Made by a program: the position numbers and the translations under genes
Part shown: positions 46,697-58,984 of the stretch, piece by piece
Numbering within the stretch: position 1 is the first letter of the stretch
How the letters are laid out: each line of letters begins with the position of its first letter
NCBI GenBank assembly: GCA_963693085.1
Contig: OY856414.1
Location: forward strand, 264,901,501 to 264,965,500
Reading direction: 5' to 3'
Source: Alisma plantago-aquatica
Taxonomy: Eukaryota > Streptophyta > Magnoliopsida > Alismatales > Alismataceae
DNA length: 64,000 nt
The notes under the pieces: model-generated
The model's input: only the letters and a program-made list of their open reading frames with translations
Told to the model about the DNA's origin: nothing
Databases searched by the model: none

Positions 46697-48870
46697 AGGA
46701 AAAAAAATTCTTCTCCCAAACCCAGAATAAAGGAATAGCGTCAACGTCTATACAATAGGAAGGATGGTTTGTAGAGGCATACCTTGTCTCGAGGCTTGCT
46801 CGGCGACGTTAACTCACGACTTGTGTGGTCTTCACCTCTGGTCTTGGATGGTGTCTGTGCAGCTCCTGGTCTCACCGGGACTGTCGGGATTGACAGTTGT
46901 CCTCCGAGCAGCAGAAGTCTCCCGCCTCAGCAGTCATCCACACGAACTACCTGGAACTTTGATCTCCTTGTCCCATAAGGAATCAGAAGGATTTGTACCC
47001 TCCTATCAGTGTACTAGTCACTGACACACTCTCCTACAACCAATTGCCTTTCTACAGTTGTCTTTCCCTTGATGTGCCTCCCATATCGGGTAGTACTTGC
47101 TCGGGCTCTCTCGGTTACCAAAACCAGAGAGAACGACAACTTTGAAGAGTAACTGGTGTTCTGAGTTGTACATTGAGAAGCCCCCAATACCCCTATATAT
47201 ATAGGAGAGTCATGGGATAGGGTTCTCTATCCCGGGCAATGCGGGATTAAAGCAAGAGTAGAAGCGTTGAGATATTCCACTAAAACAATCAACTACGCCA
47301 GTTGAACCGATTGTTTCAACCCTGAAACGGTCGTTTGGTGACCTCAACTGATCGGTTCACACCTAAACCGATCGTTTGGGACACCTGAGTCGATCGGTTC
47401 ACTTCTGAGCCAATTGGTTTGTGGTCCTGGTCCAACTCAAATTGACTTTCATATTTGTTTCTGATTAATCAAATATTAATCCTTGTCCAAATCAAATTTG
47501 TACAAGTGAAACAAATTGTACTTGCAAAATCTGACTTTCCAAACGATCTCGGTTGGTCCACGAATCGACCGATTCAATAATTGAGCCGATCATTTCATTG
47601 ACACATGAGCCGATCAGTTCATCACATGAGACGATCGGTTCAGCAACCTGAGTCGATTGGTTCATCACATGAGACGATCGGTTGGAAGTGCAGACTGTGC
47701 AAAATCAGTCAATTGCAGTTTCAATCAATCTGATACGCTAATCAATTGGTCCAACACCTTGAATACTATGATTTTTGAGCTATCAATAAACTGAGTGTTT
47801 AATTGAACTACTAAACTCCTTTAGCAATCAATCTAAACATATTTTGTGGATAAACTCCTCTTCTAGGTTAAATCCTATGTGTGTGACCCTATAGGTCCAT
47901 TTCACATTGGCAGTGCAAGTCCATAACACTTATGACTTCACAAGCAAAGAGTGGTGCCTAGTCGCACATCATTGCTACCCAAGTGAAATAGAAAGTTGGA
48001 GAACAACTTTCAATCCTACAATCCGTGAATGGTGTTACAGTGAATGTATAATTCCTTTGTCGTTGATGTCCTGAATGAACTCAAGGCATGGTATAGTCAT
48101 CCTTTCAACATTCATCCATTTCCTTGATCTCAGAGTAGACTGGGTGAGATGTGTGTGACATCAATATCACATATGGATTCATACATGCATGTGCATGCCT
48201 TTCTCAATCCTACTCATCAAGTGGCCATGGACATCACACTCCCTTAGGAGGGACAAATCCCATATCTATCACTCACCCCTCAAAATCCCCGTGTGTCAAA
48301 GCCACCCAATTATTACCTTTATAACAACCCATGCTTTAGGACTACGTTTGATAATGTCAAAGTGTACCCAACGACATGTGTTGAGTGTAGTGATTTTAGG
48401 TCAAAGAATCACAATCACCACCATCACTGTGAGAGCTAACTCTGACTACCAAATCATGGTTCCAAGTGTCACTCTCGCGGTGGGTCTGTCCGGTACACTT
48501 GTTCTCTAACAAGTACATATGTGCTTGGTTTAATATCACCATATCATGACTAATGAGATTTTGTCATCAACCAACACACAATCTAGTCTTTAGTGTTATT
48601 GATGTATATGGTTATTTCCACAATAACAACTGACTAGGGACTAAACAAGAATGTATACTCTTGACATTTGTATGATCTCATCATTTAGGTCCTCAACCCA
48701 AAAGCATACATCATCGAGTAAAACAATTCTTTAGACATCTATCATGTTATACTATCATCTCAGAAACAATTAAACATCTAGATCAGAAATTGCCTTTATT
48801 ATTCAAATCATTTGCAAAGTATCCCATTACAATCATCATATGACTTGCTCTATGGGCATACATACCAACA
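46697..48870 (-). repeat. 5' LTR of copia II (U5 end missing)
   Basis: Matches 33611-35738. The last about 31 bp of U5 (33580-33610 in the other LTR) and the adjoining primer site are gone; from 46696 leftwards the sequence is unrelated and reaches the pol fragment within about 50 bp. The minus-strand TATA box is at about 47190-47204. An ACCGATCGGT-type cluster lies at 47290-47680. Confidence 0.9.
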
Positions 48871-49079
48871 GGTTTTTGATGGCTCTATATTGTATAACCA
48901 TGGTATCAACACCTTGTAGTTAGGTCCCAAGGAGTATAAAAACTCCTATGGAATAAAATGTGGGGAAGGAGGCTTTGTAACCTTGAGGCCTTCTTAGTTG
49001 TTGTGGTATGCATGCATGTATTCTCATATTAGCTTCAAATTATATATAAATTCAATTGATATAGAATTTATCATACCTC
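48871..49079 (-). other. CACTA sequence next to copia II, probable intron or degraded exon
   Basis: It starts with the GGTTT target duplication. No motif is recognisable; it continues the CACTA ORF2-to-Ulp1 interval whose other half begins at 33579. Confidence 0.45.
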
Positions 49080-50700
49080 AACCACTATGATGATTCATTT
49101 GGGCCACCTAGTGAATCCTCCTTCTACCTCTCTCACTATGGTGCCATCTAGGTGCTCGTATGAGAGTGGTGTTTTGATCCATGCCGAAATGACTTGTATG
49201 ACGTTTACACGAACATGATCGATGGGAAGGAAAACACAATGAACTGTATTAGCATTTAGATAAACCTAGAAATCTTCCATGATATTGTATGATGGATCAT
49301 CGATGGCAAGATGACATTTTTTTCCTATCTACAATTTTATGAAACACAGCATATCAATTGACACATATTTTTTCACTTGATGGATTATCTTTATCACAAA
49401 GTATAAATTGACTTAAGTTTAATCTTACCCTAGGCATGCCATGTGGGTCCAAAGGACTAATCCCAATACCCTCCATGGGTGTGTGATTATGTATAGGTTT
49501 TGTGACTGCTGGAGAAGCATGTGGCACCTGAGAAGGTTTTAACTCCTCCAAGGTTGCCACTATCAATATCTGCAACTCCTTGAGGTCCATTTCCCCTTTC
49601 TTAGAAGATTTGTGCTTTTCATGGGATGCGCCAAAAAATGATTTTATCCCAAACCCAGATCTAGTGGACCTAACACATCCAGGGTGCTCTTCTATCCCAA
49701 GAGCAACCATCAATTCATCACGTGTGCCCTGAGGGGTGAACTTTCCCTCTTTTGTCTTCTCACCCATCTCCAACATTTCATCATCAAAACTGACTAGTCA
49801 ATAGAAATTAACAATCCATGAAAATTCAAACATGGACATGCATTGTGAGACCAAGAAGTGAAATTTACCATTGTTGAAGCCACCTCCTGGGTTGCTTGGA
49901 TGGAGATTTCTCCAACTTTGTTTTTCCTTACATCTATCAACTCAATATAGCAAGGCAACTATACAGAAGCACTCGAAGACTTGGTAGTAGAAGGAGAAGA
50001 AGGAAAAGGCCCTTTCTCTTTCTCTCTCAACTGGTGGCATTTAATATAACCATCTAAACCCAACCAGTGGTTGTGAACATTCTTGTCACACCTTTCTTTT
50101 TTAGCATTGTGAATGACCTAATTAGTTCAATGATAAATATTGTTAACTAATCATAAGAAGTCATAAGAGCATAATTAATTCAATACCTTGAACGCATCCA
50201 TTTTTCTCTGCTGAACAAACTCCATCCACTCATTTTTATCAAGATAGGGCCATTGCAGAGTGGGGTCCTTATCCTTATTGTCTCCAAAGATGTAGTCTAG
50301 ATTGTCTTCCAATCTCTATGTCTTCACCTGACAAGCTGCATAATAGACTTGTGATGTAACTTTTCATCAAACTCATATCGAGCCTAAAAGGGTTCAACAT
50401 TCACTACCTTTTAGAAACATGAAAAGAAATAATAGGAAATACTATAAATATGTAAATGCATACATCTCACCTCTAACATCCTGGTGAGGTCCTTAGTGGC
50501 ACTACCCGCTTGTCTCCAATCATCAATAAGGATAGACACTTTGCTTTGACCAAGGACCTCACAGTAGGTGACGAACTCTTTAGTAATCGATGTGCTTGAT
50601 TCATTAAATTCAATGACTCCCTTATTCCCTTCCCTATTTTTGTAGCAATTTTCATCAAAGTTATCCCTCTCTTACGTTTAGATTTGTCAGCACCATCATC
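49080..50700 (-). pseudogene. CACTA second ORF (En/Spm transposase-associated protein)
   Basis: Minus strand. The N-terminal part at about 50640-50460 reads VIEFNESSTSITKEF and IDDWRQAGSATKDL in one frame. The middle, 50270-49980, reads WMEFVQQRKMDAFK, then AKKERCDKNVHNHWLGLDGY, typical of the Ptta/En/Spm family. An open stretch at 49776-49354 has FTPQGTRDELMVALGIEEHP and SGFGIKSFFG, strongly typical of plant CACTA proteins. A further exon at about 49320-49080 has KKCHLAIDDPSYNIMEDF, HCVFLPIDHVRVNVI and GGFTRWPK. Stops and frame changes separate the pieces, some of which may be introns. In related elements the product assists transposase. Confidence 0.75.
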
Positions 50701-50950
50701 ACCCTAGTCAGAAGGCCCAGTAGGGATTCTCACGCTCAGGATCAGGATGCTTAAGATCGTTGTGCTCCTAATCTGATGCCATCTATAAATCAAAAGTAAA
50801 CATATAAAAAGTCAGATCAAAGTCAAATTAGCTTATAAAAAAAAGTCAGATCACATATGAAAAAATCAAATCACATACAAAAATAAGCATGTTATATAAT
50901 GCAAATAACATATGAAATATTACATGTAGTATACATTAAACTAATATCCC

Positions 50951-51310
50951 TTATGTGTGATCTTCATGTGTATTGTCATCAGTGTTAGATTCAACATTTA
51001 CACTTGGAAAGACAACAGATAATGGACTAGAGTTATCATACTTTTCATAGTACTCTTCTTCATCAATAGGATCTGAAATGACTTGTCTTTTCTCATGAAG
51101 AATGACAGACCAATTTTCATTTGCAAGATCATTGACATAGATATACATGCTTTTCCTAAGAATCCATGATGAATGGTTCATCCTTCTTGCTTGTCCACTC
51201 AAAATTCACTATTGTGAAACATGAGTTGATCAACTACAATTCCTTTGTTGTTATCAACCCATTTACACCTAAATTATGGAACTTTAAACTCTATTTAGTT
51301 AATTTTCCAT
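50951..51310 (-). pseudogene. DUF4216 domain of CACTA transposase gene
   Basis: Minus strand: KWVDNNKGIVVDQLMFHNSEF, then EPFI in a shifted frame, then an open piece with VNDLANENWSVILHEKRQVISD (51202-50951) ending in an acidic tail. This is the usual C-terminal domain after TNP2 and DUF4218 in plant CACTA transposases. At least one frame change is present. Confidence 0.65.
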
Positions 51311-51526
51311 GTCTTTGATGACACCATAATAAGACATATTTCCTTTACATGGACTTTTATCCTTTGCACAAGAAAAATATAATGAAGATGCTTGAAGGGT
51401 GACCTTGTTGTTTTGGATGACACTCTTATCATCTTGACATTTTGTATATTATGAAAATCCATTTATGTCAAACCCTTCATAAGATGTAATGTGCATATTT
51501 GGCTTATATGAGAGCCATTTGATAGT

Positions 51527-52060
51527 TTATGAACTATTATTTGGTATTTGAGATAGTTGACTGAATACTTTCTTTTCAAACCACCTAATAAATGTTCGAT
51601 TATACTCTCTAGCAAGCCACATTGAACTGACTCGAGGATGATTTGTCTTGATCTCATTGTTGTGTTTGGTGATATAAATGCCCACATCATCAATGTTGTG
51701 TAGAATATACAAGTGTGCTTGTTCCCACTTCTCACAACTGATATTCATTTGACATTGTCTCGAAGTACCTTTTCTGGAATAAATGTCATGATTCATATTA
51801 TTAGCAGGAGTTTTGTTGCAATTCAAAAAATCATTGCAAAAGTTTGTAACCTCCCTAGCAACATATCCCTCAATGATACTCCTTTTGGGTCGACAATAAT
51901 TCTGAACATCACCTTTAAAAACACCCCATGTACTGCTAATGATTCATCCGATGAAAGAAAATTGGACCCAACATTTTCACTTCCCTAGTCAAATAGACAA
52001 CCAGATGTACCATGATATCAAATAATGAAGGGGGAAATACTACCCAAGTTGGAATAAGGT
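51527..52060 (-). pseudogene. DUF4218 domain of CACTA transposase gene
   Basis: Minus strand: PPSLFDIMVHLVVYLTREVK near 52000 is the conserved start of DUF4218 (the PP-F-D-MVHL motif). A later open piece (51826-51527) has EKWEQAHLYILHN, VGIYITKHN, THPR-like NHPRVSSMWLAREYNRTF and IRWFEKKV, which match the linker toward DUF4216. Stops in between. Confidence 0.75.
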
Positions 52061-52075
52061 AACGACCACTTCCCT

Positions 52076-52900
52076 TTACAACTTATCTAGAATCTCAAAA
52101 TCAATCACTTTGTTGCATAGAGTGTAGAAGAATAAGCAAATCCTAGTGATTGCAAATTTTACATTCTTAGAAAGGATAAACCAAATAGCCACATGCAATA
52201 TATGTTGCATTAGACTGTGACAATCATGAGATTTGAGACCTATCGGCTTTAGATCCTTTACTAATACCAATATATGGATATTGGTTGAGCATCCATGGGG
52301 TACCTTAACATTAATCCAGCACTCACAAAAAGTTCCCTTCTCATGTGTAGATAAGGTGTAACTAGGAGGTAAATATGTGTGGTGACCCTTGGTAACTTAT
52401 TTTGTTAATTCTTTCCTTATACCATTTTATGTAGGCCCATTCTAGATTTGATGTCATCTTTAGCCTTGCCTTTTATATTCAAAAAAGTACCAATGATGCT
52501 ATAACAAATATTTTTCTCAACATGCATGACATCGATACAATGTCAAACTATCAAAGAACTCTAATAAGGAAGATCCTAGAATATCGACCTCTTTTTTAAT
52601 AAAGACTTTTTACCCGTGGGAGTAGTACATGATATCTTACCAAAATGATTTACAATGTTGTTTTCCCTTGCATAAACATCATCCCCTGACATACATTTAG
52701 GGGCACTCTGTTCCTGAGTTGAGTCGTTGAATGTTTTGTACAACTTTTGTTAAGGATGCACCTTTGGCAGAAACCTTCAATGACTAAGATATATAGTCTT
52801 ACCACCATGTCTTAGTCAGATTGAACCAATATTTTTACATCCTCAATTTTACATGTATTTTCATAATTGAAATGTAATAATTTTATGAATATGGACTTGA
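52076..52900 (-). pseudogene. TNP2-type transposase of the CACTA element (broken)
   Basis: Minus strand. The best-kept piece (52270-52076) contains GLKSHDCHSLMQHIL and a following FFYTLCNK, the conserved end of TNP2. Upstream, 52560-52420 reads CIDVMHVEKNICYSIIGTFL and NIKGKAKDD, another TNP2 hallmark. Beyond about 52750 the match fades, so the N-terminal half is missing or too degraded. TNP2 cuts at element ends in CACTA transposition. Confidence 0.8.
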
Positions 52901-53219
52901 ATTGATAAGGTTGTATGCTTTGCTTCAAAGAATGGGTTTCTTTGCAAATCTTCCCTTTGATATGAATTTCATGATTTCTATTGCTCTGTTAATCCAATAA
53001 TGGATATAAAAGAGAGAAAAATAAGAAAAGTCCAAACAATAGAGAAAAATAAAAGATAATAGATATTGAGCAACACATTTATGAGAAATTTATGGAAATC
53101 TCTAGAAAGTGGCATTGATGGCCACAATTGATTAGATTTCTTTTACATGTATTAATAAAGGATAAAAGGGTCAAAAACTCATTAATACAAATATGGTAAG
53201 ATGTTGTTATGTCCTTTTA
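52901..53219. other. AT-rich unassigned stretch, possible CACTA 5' end
   Basis: No domain is recognised. It may hold the degraded TNP2 N-terminus or 5' region; no TAGTG terminus was found. Confidence 0.4.
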
Positions 53220-54060
53220 GGACTTGCCTCAAGGTTAGAATCATGACTAATGGAAGGAAGGGGTGAAGTCAGTAGTTGAAGTATGGGAACTGCCGCCCTT
53301 TCCTAATGACCAAGGGGGTACGAGATTATGTCTCTCTCCCTTTTCCCCTTCGCATCTGTCTATGTACGAATCTTTAAGGTTTCATCCTAGACAAGTATAC
53401 ATATAGGCCTTGGAGTCCCAACTTGAATCTGACACCAGGGCGCCTAGTCTTTTCTGGCCACGGTCAATCCTAAGAAGGCAAGACTGGAGAGGGGAACCTA
53501 GCCATGGCCATGATGATCTCAAACCTTTCACTGCTCTTCCAACTTGGAATTGTCCGGGACAAATGTGGGGTATGGTTGCAGTGGCAAGCTACAGTGTGGT
53601 CCGTAGCCACAGACGAGCACGGGCAGGTTCTCCTCATTGTCGTCACCCCTTAGTAGGGTTTGACCTCCTCCCTTGTTCTGGAACAGCCAGTGGCAGCCAC
53701 CTCCGGTAGATTTGTTGCTAAGAAGTCACGGCCATAGGCACATGCTCTAGTTGGCACATGCTCCGATTGGCATGGGTGGCCCATACAGACTATTTGGGTG
53801 TGACGGAAGGGGAGTGTAGGTATGGGATCCCTGCTCGCCAAAACCCTCGTTGGGAGCCGACTTGCAGGTCAGTCGGTGGGAGGGCCGGTTCACGAGAAAG
53901 GAAACAGCAGAGGTAGGAGAAGGGTAATAACGCAATGACCAAATCATACCTCCATATGTACGTGACACGCAAGGGAAAATAGGTCTTTCCAAACTAAATC
54001 TCAGTCGGCCGCCTGCATGGATAAAACCAAGTGGATGATGTGGCAGCAGCCTATTGGTCA
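53220..54060. other. GC-rich unassigned block
   Basis: About 840 bp clearly richer in GC than both flanks, with text such as GGGCGCCTAGTCTTTTCTGG and GGGAGGGCCGGTTCACGAG. Open frames of 60-104 codons on both strands overlap and show no motif. It could be an LTR fragment or an unknown insert; no terminal repeats were found. Confidence 0.45.
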
Positions 54061-55302
54061 ATTAGTTCTTATCTTGTTTAATTCATAGAAAATAAATGGT
54101 AGCTCAGATTAATACATATAATATATGAAAATTGATCAGGAGAACACAAGGAATCCACTAAAAATAGTTTCATAGCCTTAATCTGATCGTAGATATAAAA
54201 TTGTTTTAAGTTAACCTTCATTATGCATTAAGCAATGATAAAACCCTAATGATGATTAGAGATCAAATCTAAGATGTCTAATGGGTTAATTTGAGTATTA
54301 ATAACATGTTGAGACACAAAGTGAGGTTTGAATATGATTTAGATAATGCTTGGCTTGTTTTAGGGTTTTAATCCATGAATTCATGACGATGCATATAGAA
54401 ACCCTAATATAGGGTAAAGAAGGTAATTAACTTGAATAATTTGAATTATTTGGAAATATGTTGATATATGTTGATCCTAATCCTATTAGGAGGAATATGA
54501 CTAGTTAATTAGGGTTTGTGCTTAGTTTTTACTGTTTTAGGGCTTGTAGTATTAATAGTGAAGATGAACCCTAAAGAAACCCTAAAAGCATGTAGGAAGC
54601 CCTAGGAAGCGAGTTCAATTGAATAGATCTTGATAACATGAGTAATGAGTAGATTATTTGGTTGTTTCAGGATCCTTACTTGTGTGAATTGGTTGCTTGC
54701 CTGGAATACTTTCTTGATTGGATTAGTGCTAGCTTGTTGATTTGACAGGACAGGTATGTGGTTATTTATGAGTAACTGGTTTAGTTTCACAGAGTTTTCT
54801 AAATGATTGATTGAATTGGATGCAACCCAACTGTTGGATGTTCATTTATGCAAATCTTTAAAGTCACTATGATTATCACAATTAATTATAAATGTGCATT
54901 CTCACACCTACATGCCACCCTGATGTATGATGCATGACCAAGCCCTGGAGGGAAGGTCAATTAGGTCAAGCCCAAGAGGGAAGACCATTGGGCACCATGA
55001 GAGGTTACCCCAGGCACCAAGCTCAAGATGGAGAAGGTGGCCTTATGTTTCTTGCATGACTATTGGGCACCATGAGAGGTGACCCCAGGCACCAAGCTCA
55101 AGATGGAGAAGGTGGCCTTACATCTAGTGTAAAGGAAAAACCCTAGAGAGGGTATTCCAGGGTTAGGGCAAAAGCGGTGGAGAATGTCACATTGAAAATG
55201 TAATTTGGATTGTTAAATAACTTAATTGTGATATTTAGGTTGTTAGCAATAATTATGAAATTTTGGTTGTCCCCACATACCGGCATATTCATTTATGCTG
55301 AC
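54061..55302. repeat. Probable LTR fragment hosting element E
   Basis: AT-rich, noncoding, with several AAACCCTA motifs (about 54240, 54399, 54579). It carries a 75-bp tandem duplication. It stops exactly at the start of the E LTR at 55303, so E is inserted in it; the continuation lies beyond the window. The resemblance to Tekay-type LTR sequence is general only. Confidence 0.45.
54987..55122 (+). repeat. 75-bp tandem duplication
   Basis: ATTGGGCACCATGAGAGGT starts at 54987 and again at 55062, followed in both by CCAAGCTCAAGATGGAGAAG. Nearly identical over about 60 bp. Confidence 0.9.
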
Positions 55303-57511
55303 TGGTGTGATTCTGCTAGTGGTGCTAACACACTACTCGATTGAATAGATGCGCCCCACGAGGTCGGAATGCACGATGTAAGGGATTTTGCTTTCAAAAT
55401 TTATAAACCTAACTAACACACCTACTTCTACTAAAACAACTACACCCGCAAGTGCACGGGGTCGTGTCGTAGTATAGGAAGGTGGCAAGTATAGGGTCGA
55501 TCCACAGGGAAAAGAGGGGGCACTAGAGCTAGGTTAGTTTGGCTAGGTTCCTACTGTGGAGACTAGGTTTAAGGGTTTAAAGGTGATTTTGAGTGTTAAA
55601 CTACTATGGACAAACAAGCAATTAAAGGCAGGAATGAAATCTATGTTAACCCTAGACTAGATTAAGGCTAAACAAGCAAGAAAGGATTAAGCTAGGTATG
55701 GAAAGGCAAATTACACTAAGGCAAGCAAGAGGAAGGCAAGAAAGCAAGAAGCTAACTAAGCAAGGAAAGAACTAATTAAGCTAAGCAAACACAAAACTAG
55801 GATTTTAAGCAATAAAGAGAGGTGTGGGATGTTTAGGGGTATGAACTTATCACTTAAGTTGGGGGGTGACATATGAACATTATGATTCCATTTAGATTAT
55901 CCAAACCAAACAACAAGTTAGAGTCTAATGGATTAACCTAAGCTGCTAACTGGCCATGGATATGCTAGGTTGTGTATAGGGGAACTAGTCCCTAACACCC
56001 CCTACTACCCTTACGTAGCTCAATTGGGTTAGAGGTTAGGTTTAATTCAATTAGAGTCTAATCAAGTCTAGGTTTCTAGATTAGGCATTCCTAGGGCAAT
56101 TAGGGGCCGAGGGTAGTAATGGGGAGGTGAGATTAGGGTTTTGGACCCCAATTCCCCCACATTCTAGCCTTGAGAAGGCTCCATGCTAATTGCACTAGAA
56201 TTATCTAATCTAGCTACTTAGATCTCTCACTTAGGTTTAGGGAAATTGATTAAGATGTAGGAAGATGGGAGGCAACCTAGGGATCCAAGAATTGGACATA
56301 GGGGCAAATCCCAAAATTCACACATATAAGCAATTTGCCTAAATTCCTAGGTGATTTCACACACAAACCAACAAGCAATCCATGGAGAAAGAGATAGAAA
56401 TAGAATATAATCATTAACAAATGAAATTACAAAGTTTACATGCCATTTTCCCCCAACATGGTATCAAAGTAACATATTTTCCCCCAAACAGCCCACCCAA
56501 GGGGCCTAGCTACTCATAAAAAAGCAAAATACAAAAAGAGAGGAGAAAGAGGTAGAAGAAGCCATGGAGCTCGGTGTAGATGAAGAATTCCTCCTCTCTA
56601 GCAGCTGTAGGGACATCCTCCTTCTTCTTCTTGGATGAAATGGTGTGGAACGATGGAGGGAAGTGGATGGAAGGCTTAGATATGGGGGGTTATGTGGTGG
56701 AAAATGGTGAAATGGAGTGGATTTGAGTTGGATATGGAGTGGAATGGAGTGGATGGCGATTTGGGGAGCTAGGAGGCGGTGGAAGGTAGCTAGCCTCGTG
56801 CCCCATCCGCCACCTAGGTATATATAGGAGTCTAGGGGGTCTAGGGTTAAGTTAGGGGCAAAATGGGGAAAGCAGTGAAAACTGGGTGGATTTTGTGAGT
56901 AGCACGACCGTGGTGGGTCACCACGGTCGTGGTGGGTAGGGTAGACCACGGCCGTGGTGGATGGGCATGGTCGTGGGTTTATTAGAATTTGTAGATCACA
57001 TGGATAGGTTCATGGATGGCCACGGCTGTGGGGAGGTCACCACGGTCGTGGTGGGGACCTATGGCCACGGTCGTGTTGATCCCCACGGTCGTTTTGGCCA
57101 TTTTCATCAATTTCTGGGAGTTTTACTGATTTTTTGTACTTGGGGCATGTCCACCACGGCCGTGGGGGCTCACCACGGTCGTGGTGGTGTCTCTCCCATG
57201 CATTTGAGCCTTGAACTTGATCATCCATGGAGGGTATTGCTTCAAAACTTTCTTTGACCACTTGGGGTAGGTTGGAAGTGGTTTTGGCCTCATTTTGAGC
57301 TCCTCCAAGCCTGAGGAAACCCTAGACTGGACCATCCTTTTTCCATGCCATCAAGTAGTGGAAAAAGTACCTATAAAACATGCAAAAAGCCTCCATAAGT
57401 GCATTTGATATAAATAAGCATATTGGGGGAAATAACATGTAATCTAACAAGTATAGATGTGGCTGAAATGCAAAATGACACAAGATAAAGCCCTAAGATA
57501 GGGCTGAATCA
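55303..57511 (-). repeat. 3' LTR of element E
   Basis: TGGTG...AATCA on +, so TGATT...CACCA on the element strand. The right edge is set by the polypurine tract. It has the conserved Athila/Tat text near the U5 end (GGGTCGTGTCGTAGTATAGG at 55458-55477). The minus-strand TATA box is at about 56816-56827 (GGTATATATAGG on +). The palindrome cluster is at 56903-57190. Confidence 0.88.
56903..57190. repeat. CCACGGCCGTGG palindrome cluster, E 3' LTR
   Basis: About nine units. 56903-56931 has perfect 13-bp arms CACGACCGTGGTG and CACCACGGTCGTG with loop GGT. CCACGGCCGTGG (about 56946-56957) is a perfect 12-bp palindrome. Further units at about 57018, 57040, 57064, 57083, 57152 and 57172. Confidence 0.9.
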
Positions 57512-57526
57512 CCACCCCAAACTTGA
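57512..57526 (-). other. Polypurine tract of element E
   Basis: The minus strand reads TTCAAGTTTGGGGTGG immediately before the LTR start TGATTCAGCC. Confidence 0.75.
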
Positions 57527-58984
57527 AACATATTTGTCCTCAAGTATGCTCCAACTCAATCTCTCTACAAACTTTTCACATTCAAGACATGACAAATGCA
57601 ATGTAAAAGGTGATTATTGCTGAATGGGCTCAAAGATGACTAAGTACATGCATTCCACCTCTCTCCTCTCCTACTTTCACAAACCAATCATGAAAAGAGC
57701 ACAAAGCATATGAACTTCAAATATAGTGCTTAGAATACACAAGATATCCATATTTCTTTCATGTAGTTCCGGGTAGACCGTTTCATAATGGTGTTAATCC
57801 AAGATGACTAGGAGTGTTGTTTCACCTTCATACTTTTAATCTTATGCTTCAAATCATGCCAAATGACCCACGTCGTTGTGGAAAAGGGAAAAATGAGCTA
57901 GGTTTGATGTTTCCTAGCTCGATGGGTATGAAAGTGGAAGAAAGGGTTGTGGTAAGCTTTTTGGAGTGTTTTACACACTCATCTTTTCTTTATTTGAATG
58001 CTCTTAAACAGGAGCATCCTTTTATTTTGTTTTTGCTTTTATTTTTCTTTTTCTTTTCTTTTCTTTCGTGCCCTTGGTGTAGATAGGGCATATGGTGGAT
58101 AGAGTGAAGCGGGGAGGTAGAGATGTGGCCACCCCAAACTTTTGGAGGTGGCCACGGATGATATGTGCACTTTGGCATCCTTTAATGAGGCGGAGGGGTA
58201 AGAAGATGGTGAGAGAAAAGTCGAGTCAAAGAGGGGTCATAGGTATGATTCTCCACATAAGATATACTGCATGAAAATTAATCCAATACTTCATCCTAGA
58301 TATCACACCACATGAATGAATAAGATGAAATTGATATATCAAACAAGTGATTCCACAAGCACTAAGCGTTCAAAGCTTGCTCAACTTCACAATTCAGCCA
58401 AATCAATCACAAACACAAGAGAGGTGATGCACATGTAAAAAGTCAAGAATTGATACCACTTAGCAATAAACAATGATAAGTCACTTGCTTTTGTCAAAGG
58501 TCAACATTTTAATTCAAAACAGTAGAGATTGGTTCAAAACACAATTTTTAGACAAGAAATTCCAAATTTGGGCAAAATTGGCCAAAACAGTGCCAAGTTG
58601 CTTCCAATCACATCTAAACCTATATTATTGAACTTAAAGCAATAAACAAGCAAATACTAGCTATAACATGCAAGAATTACCAAAAATCTACATGATATGC
58701 AATGCATGGCAAAAGAGCAAAAATTTTGAAAATTACGCAAAAATGACAAGAAAGCAAACTACATGGCATTAAGAGATGCAGTGAAAAGAACAGTAACAAT
58801 AAAATTGAACTGAATGGCAAAGGTGGCACAAAATGACTAAAAGAGATAGATAGGGTGGTGCATACCGCCCTACCACCCCAAACTTTTGAATCATGTTGTC
58901 CTCAACATGAAACTAGAGCTTAGGGATAGTAGGGTGATGATCATGGATGGTGCGGAGCGTCATAATGTAGGTCACCCTGCTATG
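57527..58984 (-). other. 3' region of element E, no gene; second polypurine-like copy
   Basis: No coding motif. At 58874-58912 the minus strand has CATGTTGAGGACAACATGAT, then AAAAGTTTGGGGTGGT, closely resembling the sequence at 57512-57545. This second copy is 1.36 kb inside the LTR, which suggests an internal duplication or joining of two related 3' regions. Confidence 0.6.

Larger units (their letters stand above)
33580..48870 (-). mobile_element. Ty1/copia element II (nested host of Athila-like F)
   Basis: LTRs at 33580-35738 and about 46697-48870 are about 96% alike and both end CATACCAACA on the + strand. The flanks are GGTTT at 33575-33579 and GGTTT at 48871-48875, a perfect 5-bp target duplication. 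The internal part on the minus strand is only the last third of pol: everything from the 5' LTR end, through primer site, gag, protease and integrase to mid-RT, is deleted. Element F interrupts its RNase H codons. It is inserted in the CACTA second ORF/Ulp1 region. Confidence 0.92.
21834..52900 (-). mobile_element. CACTA (En/Spm) DNA transposon, split by two copia insertions
   Basis: Reading the minus strand from right to left gives TNP2 transposase (about 52900-52076), DUF4218 (52060-51527), DUF4216 (51310-50951), an En/Spm second ORF (50700-49080), and a Ulp1-like cysteine protease (33579-32980, then 23316-22857). This order is typical of plant CACTA elements that have a Ulp1 domain. A left terminus is tentatively CACTGAAATAGAAAAGGG at 21834, a near-match to CACTA termini, preceded by ATG. 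The matching right terminus was not found, so the right limit is approximate. Copia I and copia II occupy 23348-32914 and 33580-48870. All ORFs are broken. Confidence 0.78.

Noticed and set aside
48189..48509. A 106-codon + strand open frame in the copia II LTR
   Set aside because: LTR sequence; the matching part of the other LTR does not keep the frame, and no domain is seen.
56450..56500. Primer binding site (CATGGTATCAAAG)
   Set aside because: It resembles TGGTATCAGAG but lies inside the E LTR, present in both copies, and the true primer site is at 62106-62125.
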